Source: Glandiceps talaboti (lineage: Eukaryota; Hemichordata; Enteropneusta; Spengelidae). Taken from it: a stretch of DNA of 64,000 nucleotides. The DNA is taken from contig NC_135570.1 in NCBI RefSeq assembly GCF_964340395.1, positions 9,231,822 to 9,295,821 on the forward strand, read 5' to 3'. The notes under the pieces were generated by a model. It was not told where the DNA came from and did not search any database. It saw nothing but the letters and a program-made list of their open reading frames with translations. Shown here in pieces: positions 44,203-61,253 of the stretch; positions within the stretch are counted from its first letter, which is position 1; every line of letters starts with the position of its first letter. The translations under genes were made by a program, and so were the position numbers.

Positions 44203-45172
44203 CTGTGAAATAAAACATCATTTTTTGTTCAACCAGTGTGTATTTTAACAAAGTTTGTTGAGGACTTTTTTAGTGACCCCTGTAGTAGATATTATAATTG
44301 GGGCATTTTGATTTTGAAGTCATTACTTCATGTTTTAACATTTTGATGTGCATCAGTAAAAAAAAAACATCTTAGTTTTGCTGCATTTTTAAGAAAAAAT
44401 GTCATTTGTAAAAATGGCTTATTAGGGTTAGGAGTTTTCAATAGAAAAATGCAACTTTTCCATCCCTACAAATTACTCGTACAAAAATCAGAGTCCAAAA
44501 TACCTAGTTAATTAATACAAATGAAAGGATAGACTTTCTCACCTGCTGTTATTCACTGATGAGTATAAAAACTCAAGTTTTATATTATCTAGAATACCAA
44601 TGATTGAAATATAGTACATATATGCCGTCTTATTTTACAGCAACCATGGCATAATTGTACTTTGTTATAGAGGAGAAATTTCAACAAAACTGTAGCAGTG
44701 TATTAAGAAAACATAAAATTGTTTATTTTGTAAGTGTTGTACCCAGGTATCAAACTCATTTCGTCAAAATTGTGAAGACAAATACATCGTGGTGATGGAA
44801 GGGCTGTAATACTTTCATGTTTGCTAATATTATCTGTCAGGATCAAATGTGTGTACATGTCAGTCACACAATGTTGCATTTTGTCATGCAAGCTATTTTT
44901 AACATCTTATCTCATCTATGTATGGCCCCTATAAATGTAGGAGTAAAAGTAAAAACATTTTTTTCACAAATGTGTAAAAACAAGTTGTGTCCAGAAAGCA
45001 TTTCTGTGTAGTGATGTAATTGATTGGAACATACTAAAAAATCATAATATGTTGGAATGAAAGATAAAAAAAGTTATAATGAAAGCTGAGTAAGTTGGAT
45101 TGAAAGAGTGAAAGTTGAATAAGTTGGCTAAGTAAGTGTACATGGATGAATGCAAGCTTAAAGTGACCACAT

Positions 45173-45498
45173 ATGGATGAGGATTGGGTATCAATTTTAG
45201 ATTTCTAATTTATGAAACAATTTTATTATGGTTTCCTACTTGAAAAATCAATGTGAAACAATATTGACAAAGTCTGTGTTTGTAACTCAATAAATTGCAG
45301 AAGATTAATAAATGTGTAAAATCGTTGTTATTGTACGTACAATAACAAACTGTGTGTTCATTTCTTAGCTTTTTGCAAAGAATTGAGTTAAAAACAGACT
45401 TAGACAGTGTTGTGTCACATTGATTTCTAATGTAGGAAGCCATGATAAAATTGTTTTATGAATTAGAAATCTAAAATAAATACCCAATCCTCATCCAT
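45173..45498. mobile_element. 326-bp spacerless palindrome (foldback element)
   Basis: Starts ATGGATGAGGATTGGGTAT and ends with its reverse complement. The two arms of about 163 bp match closely to the very centre, GTTATTGTACGTACAATAAC, with no loop. Scattered mismatches exist but no large gap. It lies between genes C and D and has no coding content. Confidence 0.9.
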
Positions 45499-45783
45499 AC
45501 GACCATTTTAATAGCTTTTATTTTTGAGGTAGCCGCATACTACATTTATTTCTTCAGAGGTTTATAGAAACTCAATTCTGACTCTAGACATAAATCTACC
45601 AAACCGTTGAGTTTACATACAGTTTCTTTGATACATCAAAATTCTCATACATAGTTAAAACTTTGAGAATTAATTATTTATGTATCAATTGTTTCAGTTT
45701 TACTCTAAAGATCATGCATTCTTTGCAATTAATTCCAGTTTCTATATCTGGTCGTGTCAACTCTTGCAAATCAATGCTAGATT

Positions 45784-45873
45784 GTGTTTTTAATAGTCTA
45801 GTTCCTATACAGTATCTTTACGATTTATACCTTCACTCACTGTGGTTACCACAGTTGGCATCCACACTAATTT
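45784..45873 (-). repeat. Dispersed copy of the AGTCTGGATGCCAATG repeat, minus strand
   Basis: The reverse complement reads GTGTGGATGCCAACTGTGG, then ATACTGTATAGGAACTAGAC, in the order of the copies at 4857 and 23427. Confidence 0.75.
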
Positions 45874-46313
45874 TGTAATCATTGGAACTATGTCTTTAAT
45901 TAAAATCAAAAGGGAGCCTATAGTCTTTTGCTACTTTCAGAATCTAAGTTTTAAAAAAATGTGTTCCCTTTTACTTTGGACTCTGTAAAAAGTATTGTTG
46001 AATCGTTCGTATTAATGATCATTTTCTACAAGCTAACGACCGTACACAAGGCGTCATATCCGAATATATACATGTATATCATTGTGAAATGCTGACAAGA
46101 CATTCTTATCACTCCTCAAATAAGATTAAAACTCAGAAGAAAAAAGAAATTCGATATTGTCCATTAAATATAATTTCAGAAAGTAACAGGGATAAATCAT
46201 AGCGAACAAATGTACTGGACAGAGTTGATCAAAGTACAGTTTCTTTCAATTTTAATACAGTGTATATTGTATGTTGACCGTTACGTGTTCAATCGATCCC
46301 CAAAATATGTTGA

Positions 46314-46324
46314 AGAGGGCGCCC
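46314..46324 (+). promoter_or_regulatory. CTCF-like AGAGGGCGCCC motif upstream of UBE2D gene D
   Basis: AGAGGGCGCCC lies about 260 bp before the start codon, in the same orientation as the motif before gene C. Binding is inference. Confidence 0.4.
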
Positions 46325-46580
46325 TTGCGAACACAGCCTATGATGATTTCCAACTTCTAGCAAATATTTTCCATCACTGAATATGCGCGCTATCAAAGAC
46401 ATGAAAGTGAGTGAGTGAAAAATCGCATCCATGTACAAATGCAAATTATATTAATATTGTTGTGTATTCTGTATCGATAAACTATCCGTTTATACGTTTG
46501 CAAAATAAATCAAAGGACAGTGACCGCCATACTCATGAATAATTAATAGTGACATCACAACTATTCTCGCAATATACAAA

Positions 46581-52116
<5,536 letters not shown>

Positions 52117-54599
52117 TCATGGACATAATCAGGGTAAAACCTACACTAACAGGGATTATAAAATTATGTTAAATCAACAAACATCATACTAATATTCATT
52201 ATGATATAAAAGTGGGCTTCCTATCACAACCCAATATTGTAAAAATGCTCTCTAACTTTATGAAATATGTTAATTTGGAGTAGATTCTGAAAAAAGTAGA
52301 GAACGACAGTATTTATTTTATATGAAACTCACTTTTTTAATCTTAGTGTGAATGTCAAACATTTTGGTAATTTATTTCTTGTACAGTGAGTATACATACT
52401 GGAGTAAATTACAACAAACAGACAAGCATGCTGTGTGTGAACTCACTGTACAATAGATATACATTTTAACCAACTTAAGGAGTTACATTTTGTCCCCTCT
52501 AACATAAAGCCAATTTTTGTTGCCGATTAACCATTGGGTGCATCCCATAATTTTTTCCTTTCACCTGACCTCTGAACTTTGATATTTCATTCGACAATCT
52601 CAAATACAGGATAATTTCAGCAGAAAGTTTGTTGGTATTCATATTTTGTAATCACAAATTGATAATTGTACTTTGCCAATCTTGAGGTGTATTACTGCAG
52701 CTCTAATATGGGTGTTTGTGACTAAGGGTCAGATAGTAATCTGTCTAACATGAGGAGAGCAGATAATATACATTTTGATTCGAACGCACAAACAACCAAA
52801 TTTGAGCTATGACAGATTGTGATTACATGCCGAGTGAACCTTTGTAAGATTAGGGATCAAAGTAATATACTTCTTGTGTATTGCCAATATATAAGCTTCA
52901 CTTGCCAGGAAACTATCCGGGATGCTCCTATCAGAATCAATGGCAGAGTAGTATTATGTATATTGAGGCATATGTTAGACACATGAATAACTTATTTAGT
53001 GGGTTTAGCAAATTAACTGACCTAAAACACAGGGTACATCAGTGACATCATGACTCCTAAAATATCCTAGTCTGCTTTCTGCATTTGCTCTCACCTCCTT
53101 AACTGTTGTCTTATTAGCTCAGAATGATACTACCAGTAACTCCTATATGAACTTAGTAATGCGATTTGAAAATATTCTCATAAGCAGTTTGGTGACTGTG
53201 AAAAGAAGTCTATGCTTTAGAATAAGATTTTAAGCAAATCTACAGTTTTGATGCAAACTATTAATGAAAGAATTCTTACTAATATGTGTAGGAACTATGT
53301 TAGACCTAGCTCAAACGTTTATGTCACTAAAAACTTGTATGTATGAAATTTGTTGTTGCATACTGCATAGTATGTCTTTTCATCACTTTGCTAAAATCTC
53401 ATGTTATTTAGACACAGAAGTAGTCAACTATTTTGAAGTTAGAGTACCTCGTCATCGTTTCTAAAAATGTAAGTTTTTGTAAAGTTTTCTATACATGTGA
53501 ATTTTAGTTTGAATATGGTGTACATTGTTCGATATACTAACTAAAACACGATGAAAGTGAGGTTTTTAAAATACCTGGACAATTGTGAAAATAACCGACC
53601 ACTAGTGATTATGCATCACTTTCTGTCACCCCAGTGAGATTATTTATCAGGCCAATATTTTTAGACTGATATTACCACTGAACATGTAATTTACTACCCT
53701 CTCCATATCAATATTACTCTAGTAATTGAGTCATTGGTTTTTTACGATAGACACAAACTAAAACTATTGTCACAACATGTTGATACAACAGTGATAAGCT
53801 ATTAAATGGACATTCGTTTAATTATAGTCTCAGTAGGGAGTTCCAACTTCCATGAACTTGTAATGTAGTGCTTTGGGACTTCCATGTTTACACTATCTTG
53901 ATCACAAGGTGATTAGAATCGCTCAACAACATAGGAACTGAAATCACCCACTTGTGTAATCTACCACATTGAAGAACAATAGATTTAGTTTGTGCCTATC
54001 TTAGAAAACCGAAGGCTGGATAGCCAGTGTCGTAACTTGAGAAGTACACATTGGATCCAAAAAACGGAAAACAGTTTTGGAAAGTGAGAAAACAGCGAAC
54101 ATTTCCCCTGATGAGGCACTGTAACTTAACACACTTGTTGATTTCTTTCAAACATTTATTATAATTTCATACATTGCATCCAAATATTTTGTCCCATTAA
54201 TGCTGTCAGTCATTTTGAAAGGAATGTGAAACCACTGTCTACACTTTGTAGCAATGATTTCACTTGTAGACTCTTTCACAAGAGTGGGAAAGTACAGTTT
54301 GACTTTGTGAGAATGACAATTAATCAAATATATCTTGACTGTCATCTTTCGCATTTACCTAGGATATAACATTTAATATTTTCGTTCTAGTAGTTGTTTA
54401 ATTTTTTTTTTTCAAAATTGTAAACATTGAGAGAAAATTAATGATGGTGTCAGGGGGGCTACAAAAAAGTCGCCATTTCTTTATGAGAGCAACATTTTGT
54501 ACTTTGTTTTCCTATGAAATGTACAAGTCTTTACAGCTGACTGTAAATAAATAATAACAATTATTTATACGAGTGATAATGATTGTTTTCCTTTGTTCA

Positions 54600-55060
54600 T
54601 ATGTACATACATGCATCCATATACATGTACATACAGACACACAAACACCCACACACACATACATACATACATACATACATACATACATACATACATACAT
54701 GCATACATGCATACATACATACATACATACATACATACATGCATGCATACATACATACATACATACATACATACATACATACATACATCCAACCATATAC
54801 ACACACCCACACCCATGCACGCACACATGCACACACACACACACACGCATCCATATACATAGACACACACCCACGCATGGACACACACACACACACACAC
54901 ACACATGTACATCCATAGACACACACACCCACACCCATGCACGCACACACACACACACACACATCCATCCATATACATACAGACACACACACACACACGT
55001 ACATCCATATACATACACACACACACACCCACCCATCTGTCCATCCATATATGCGTCATA
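54600..55060. repeat. Compound CATA / CATG / CA microsatellite
   Basis: CATA arrays with CATG interruptions (54655-54790), then several blocks joining (CA)n with CCATATACATA and CACCCACACCCATGCACGCA phrases. These are duplicated at about 54805 and 54925. All long ORFs through it (HTYIHT, MYVC) are artefacts. Confidence 0.97.
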
Positions 55061-57452
55061 CCACCAACCCATCCTACCATCAACATACAACCAGACCAGA
55101 TCACAGCTATTTTCATACATTTACTTCATGTACTTTTATTTAGGAAAGAAATTCATAAAGGCTAATTTGTACAAAGCAGCAGTCCACAACTGTGAAAAGA
55201 CACAATTCATACTATACAACAAGCCCATCATGAAACAAAAAAGGAATATAAATAAATAAAATGTGATTTATAACAAACCATCACAATTAGCGATAGGAAT
55301 TAATAATAACTTAGTCTTAATAGCGTATCCATGGTAATAATTGCAATTTTGGAATTTCATTTTATTTGCTGGTTCGAAAAATCAATTTACTATTTTAAAA
55401 AATTTGAAATTCTTAGCCACAACTGCTCTTTATTCACACTAGTATTTCAAGTCTTGTCCCCCTGTAGGGGAAGGTGAAGGACTTATGATTACGAAACATG
55501 TCTTTTTTGGTTCAAAATAAAGAAGACCATCCCTAAATAGCCTGTACAAACCCCTTGCACATATAGAATACATGGTGTTATGTGGGGAGATGCGCGATGA
55601 TGCATTTTGGAAATGGCAACAGGGTTATTTTGTATTTCGACCCTGTCTACCTTTTACCATTTCTATTTAATAATAACACTACCAACTTATGAACCTCTGT
55701 TACCATTCTAACTTGAAAAAATATTTGTTCACTGTTGTGAAAAAAATTCATGGTTTGTTCTTCACAGATATTGCAGTTATAATAACATTTTCTAAATTAT
55801 TTGTATTAAGCCTTAAGCAACAAAAAATGGCAGTAGTAAAATGAAAATTGTAAAATCAAATACATTTTATAAACAGTACAATATGTGTATGTCACATAAA
55901 GGTGCTTTCCGAACAACCTTCACTGTGATTGTGTGTACAATACAATGAAAGCAGCAATAATGGGACTTGACAAAGTGTTTTTTAGAAATGGACATGGTTG
56001 ATAAGAACTTGCGATAAAAATATCCCTACAGTTTTGGAATCCAAAATGTAAAACTAAAACAATGTCTGATGTCTGATATTTTGTAATCATTTCCACAGTG
56101 AGAAATGACACATGGTATAATTGTTATTTTTGGAAGAATATTTGAACACAAAGATTGCTATCAACTGTTATTATCTAAAACCACTCATCAACACATTCTC
56201 TTGTAGCAGCTTGATTTCATTGTAGCTACCATGGTCTAGGGACTTTTTGGGGGTTAGGTGCAGTGGTCAAGTACAACCCGCAAAAAAACACCAGTGCATT
56301 TACTTGCTTGTGGTACATAAGAATGAGACGAGGCTCATGTAAAGACTTACAATGTAATTAGTACCGGTAACTTATCAAAGTATAAACACTGTAGAAGCTT
56401 AGATCCAATAACTCTGTTTACTGATAGAATGCTGCAAGTTATATCATAAAGTATGACTGTTAGTGTTACATTATAACTTCCACAGATATAAACAAACTGA
56501 TAAAAGCGTAATGGGAACCTACATCAGAGGCACTCCCTGTTGTTTTTGTATCAGATGCGTTTTTTCCCCATTTTGTCTTTGCGTGAACTCTCTTCTTGGC
56601 TCACTTCATTCAAGTAAACGCACTGGTGTTTTTTTCATGGGTTGTAATAAATATGATTTATATCACTCTATTTTTGAACAATTATGACTTTCACAACAAG
56701 TCAACTGGTTAGGTTACTAACAAGCAATATCATGGTGATATTACAAAATCATACCATACCAATGACAACACTCCACATCTCTCAATGATTACTGGGAGTT
56801 GACATTTTGATCAGCACCCCTAAGTCACACAAGTGGATTCAAAGAGCACCCCTAAGTGACATACCACAGTCTAGGTAAATAACTGTAGTACAAAACATGG
56901 TTAGACAATAAAAGCTAGTTACAAGCATGTCTATACAGACAAGTCCAAGTTTACTAAAATATACATCCTGGTCAGTTAGTATAACCAGAATGTTCTGTCT
57001 TGTTACACTTTCACTATGTAAAATAGTGTTCTTACAAATTTCAACGACAAATTTTTAATTTAAAGTTCTGAGAACATAGAATATAATGATTCATCCAGTA
57101 AGTCATATTTCAGACACATTGTTACATCTTTGATCTTTTTTTTTCATAGTTATACGCTCAAAATATAGTACCAAATATACATATATTTGATTACAAATGA
57201 GCTGAGTCCGTAGTATAGAAAGTTTATTGAATACAGCTGCAATTCTGAATGCGTGTTATTGCTTCTACTGCAGCTGTTTGTCAGAGATATACATAAATAT
57301 ATATATATATTATCATAATTTATGATGACTGTAATGATAACGCATAACATAGATTGCACTTTATAGTTGAACTATTTCAGAAGATATTGATAAATTTTTG
57401 AAATATTTCAATGCAGTATAAGTAAAGGAAATACACTGTAACGTGGTATTAA

Positions 57453-57668
57453 TAGCCTGTCTACTGCGCTGTTGAGATTCATTGTTAGCTGGTCATACCT
57501 CGTAGCCCTTGGTCCTAGCCCTTGCGTTGTTAATGCGAGGGCTAGGAGGTATGACCAGTCTCCTAGCCATCAATCTTAGCCCTCGCATCAACAATGCGAT
57601 TGCTAGGATCGAGGGCTAGGAGGTACCACAAGCTAATGATGTATCTAAACACCTCAGTAGACAGGCTA
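57453..57668. mobile_element. 216-bp foldback MITE with exact 14-bp TIR and exact 9-bp target duplication
   Basis: The ends TAGCCTGTCTACTG and CAGTAGACAGGCTA are perfect inverted repeats, flanked by TGGTATTAA at 57444-57452 and again at 57669-57677. The interior is itself folded: GAGGGCTAGGAGGTA and its complement alternate four times. Nine-base duplications suggest a Mutator-like transposase; the element is non-coding. Confidence 0.92.
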
Positions 57669-57784
57669 TGGTATTAACTGCAATCCAGGTCCCTACATTT
57701 TTTTCATATGACATAAAGGGAGATTTGGTCATGCAGATGTAGACTGCTACTAGATAAGACGCATAGTTGAGCCTATAGGAATGG

Positions 57785-59010
57785 TTTGACACTAGAGGGC
57801 GCCCACATATCCTGTAGCCATGGTCGTTCACAAGGTGTTCACTCATTGCAAAGAAATGTCATAACACCAGCAGGAAGAAGCTCACACATCCTATAGCAGT
57901 GTTCATTTTCTAGTGGGTGTCCATACATTGTGCAGAAACAAGGTGTTGATGTCAGATAGCTAACACTCTTTTAGCAGTGCTTGTTCACAAGGCAGTGCTC
58001 ATACAGTGTGTAGAAATGTCTTGATGTCAGAGAGCAAATTCATTCTATAGCAGCTTTCATTCACTTGAAGTGCTTATACACTGTGTAGAATTCCTTGATA
58101 TCGGATGAAGCTCACTTGTTTCATTGTGATGTCAAAACACGAGGACAGTAAATACATATCCTATAGCAGTGTTTGTTTACCAGGTATAGCTTATGCATTG
58201 TGTATGGACATCTTGGCATCCAACTGAGCTAACAGTAACATCCTGCCAAAGGAGGATGATTACACATCTGCTTACACATCCCACAGCTCTGATCATATCC
58301 TATAGCAGTTGCTCACATATCTTGTAGTAATATTTCATGACAGGTGGTGCTCACACATCATGTAGCAGTGTTCAAACATTAGTAGTAGTTCACATATCTT
58401 GTGATAATGTCAACACCAGGTGGCGCTCACACATCCTGCAGTGGTTGACCACACATCTTGTAATAGGGTATCAAGAGAAGTCAGCCAGGAGAAGTTGGTC
58501 GGTAATGGAAACTAATATACTATTATTGTATGTCCACTATAAAAACATTAAGTTGGTTCATAGCAATATATTGGCAGAGACAAGATACAGGTCAAGACAG
58601 TTTGTGTGATTTTTGTAAAGACAGCTCTGCCAAAAGTGACAACAAATCATTAGATGTTCACTTGATATAGCTACTTAGATACATTCTGGATAGTTCACAT
58701 TATTACTTACTTAACACTTTAATGACTTGGTTTCTGTAACTCTTAGTCTATGTAATTACACCCTGTATATAGAGTGTCAGGCTTTGAAGGTTAATATTAT
58801 TAAGTAATAACAGTTGGTCAGTTCGTAACTGACCGAGTTCTACTACTGGCCGACTTTGCAACAGGTTGAGTTCTCTTGTATTCTATAGTATGCTAACACA
58901 ATGTGGTGCTAACACATCTTGGTCATACCGTATGGTGGTTGCTCACATTATCATGCAGTAATAAATCAACATCATGTGATGGTTATACATCTTGTATAAG
59001 TGTTGTGTCT
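57785..59010. repeat. Old degenerate tandem repeat, unit about 85 bp
   Basis: Phrases such as CTCACACATCCTATAGCAGTG, TTCACAAGGTG, CATACATTGTGTAGAAATGTC and TTGATGTCA recur about ten times with heavy drift. One unit carries CACCAGGTGGCGCTCAC (about 58418-58434), a good match to the CTCF core. Confidence 0.75.
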
Positions 59011-60838
59011 GTAGGAAAATTCCACTCTTCAGATTTCATTCATGCAAGAATGATGGTGCAATGAGATGCAAATCATTATGCAAATCACTGTTGGTATCAG
59101 TCATAATCAGTCACAAACATTGTCAGCAAATAATAAGTATTCCTGCCAAAAATCATAACTCCAGTAAATTTAATTCAAAGCATAAAAATCATCATTGTTG
59201 ACACTATCCCTACCAGTTATGTCCTATCCTATATCTTTTGTCAACATCATTTCAACAAAGACTGCCTTGTATATCAACTAATGAAAACAGAATACACATC
59301 ATTCTATTAGCAGGCAAAAAGTCTACAGAACAAAACCTACTCACCCCTAAATTGCCTTCACTTTAGTATGCACCTATTCACACAGACCATCCCATTTAGA
59401 AATGCAGGGGGGTTGGGGGTCCTTAAAGTCTTCTGTCCTATTTACAGTATCTCAACACAGAGAAAATGTACAAGTTGGTTTCCCATCAAAGTTTTCCATG
59501 AACACTATTAAAACTTTCATGTAAAAAGCTGCTAAGATTTATAGCCCCCTGGAAAGAAGTTTAAAGTTTGATCAGGTATATTTACAATGCCCTAATCTGT
59601 GGTCTAATACTGTACAGGAGAAGTTAAGGTCAAAGGTCAAGGTGCTGGGTAGTTTAGGTGAGAGGTGTCCGAGGATGCCAGTGGAGGAGATTTACGGAGA
59701 AGCCTGGTACAACGTAGTCACTGAGATTTCTATATCAGAAACATTAACTTATGTATTGCATATATCTGCTATACACATGGTTTCAAACTGTATGGGCTCG
59801 ATTCCAGCATCATGTAGCATGCTAGCGATGTAACATTAGCACATATCTGCTATACGCATAGTTTCAAACTGATAGGGCTGGACACTACGAGTTTCCATAT
59901 CGGCTAAAAAAAGGAAATCTCAGGTGACAATGTGCATCCTTGTGGCAGAGGGACCTCGTTCACATGTTACACAGTTAGTTTTAACTACTCATTTCTCCGT
60001 ACATGACATGTGCATAACCATAAAATCTGAAAAATCCCATATGATTCATTGATAACGAGTATGACCTACTTTCTACATGACATCCCTGTTAACTAATGTA
60101 ATATAGTTACATATACTGGCAGTTGTCTACACTTTTAAATATAGACATAAGATTATTCCAGAAGTTGACCCTTCTCTTTAACAAATCCATATCAGATGTG
60201 TTTTTGCCTTTCAAAGGGAAACGATACCTTATGAATTCACATTGCTTAATAACAATTTGGATGTTAAACATGATGGATTGGTTTCATTCACTTTCAGTTA
60301 TCAGTATGGAGTTGGCATTGAACCGGAAGTGATGTGTGGGCCTTGCTAGGCAACTTCCAATAAATGTGTTGTCCACTGTTTCTGTTATTGTTAAAGGTAT
60401 GAAATTTGCTAAAGTGAAGGGTGTGATTGGACGTTACATTTTTATCAAAGTTTACATCAATCCTCATCAAATGGTAAATGATAAAACAAACGTTTCCAAA
60501 TATGTCATTTGTAAATCAGAATTTTTTAGTACGAAAGCTGAGAAGGTATGATAAACTTGTTTTTATATGCATTCTACTATTGTTGGGTGCCAAATGGTGA
60601 AATTAGAGGTCTACTATGGCTGTTGAGGGCAGTATACAGTCACTAAAAATGTATGGTATTCGCGGGTGCTATAAACAGTAATTGAAGTTATGCCATAGAG
60701 GGCGCTACATACTAAAAATGGTCTGTTAGAATGAGTTGTGAGACATCAAGTCCATGACCTATATTACACAGCTGTGTCATCAAGATGATGTGTAATTGAC
60801 TTGCAGGATTGACAAGGGTCATCACTATCCACGTCTAG

Positions 60839-61198
60839 TCAGGATGGCTTGTCAATGACGGCAACTCCAGAATAACTTCTACCAGTTGTCATGCATGATG
60901 GTAACATTGTCCAGATATCGGTACGTGGATTGTAACACTCCACGGACGCTAGATTTGATGAACCGTCATCACCACCAACTACATACAGCAAACCATTCAC
61001 AGTACACACACCTGTCAAAGAAAGTTAGTTTTAAATGAGAAACTTGCCAGCTATCTTGTTGAAACCTACATTCTTGCAAAAATAAAACAACGGACATAAT
61101 ACCATATCATAGGTTTTTTTTCCTGTGAGTACTTCAGAGGGTTGACCATTTCAATTGTCACTAGTTGAGGGTTTGTATAACTGCCCCCCCCCATATGT

Positions 61199-61253
<55 letters not shown>

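Larger units (their letters stand above)
40043..46580. other. Intergenic region between UBE2D genes C and D
   Basis: 6.5 kb with no recognised protein-coding gene. It holds a poly-C run (40155-40175), several MITEs, an 86-bp tandem repeat, the 326-bp perfect-centre palindrome, a possible minus-strand microexon (44170-44202) and an AGAGGGCGC motif 260 bp before gene D. Nothing else was recognised. Confidence 0.6.
52117..60838. other. Gene-poor region between UBE2D gene D and the KLHL gene
   Basis: The left part is the gene D 3' flank and the right part probably includes the KLHL 3'UTR (minus strand). It contains the CATA/CA tract (54600-55060), the MULE-like MITE (57453-57668), an old tandem repeat (57785-59010) and CTCF-like motifs at 57786-57797, 58418-58433 and 60693-60704. 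A local duplication of CATATCTGCTATAC and GTTTCAAACTG lies at about 59758 and 59843. I found no exon with recognisable homology. Confidence 0.55.

Noticed and set aside
54512-55259. Reading frames of up to 228 codons with HTHT/VCVC composition
   Set aside because: Produced by CATA/CA microsatellite sequence; no domain or splice context.
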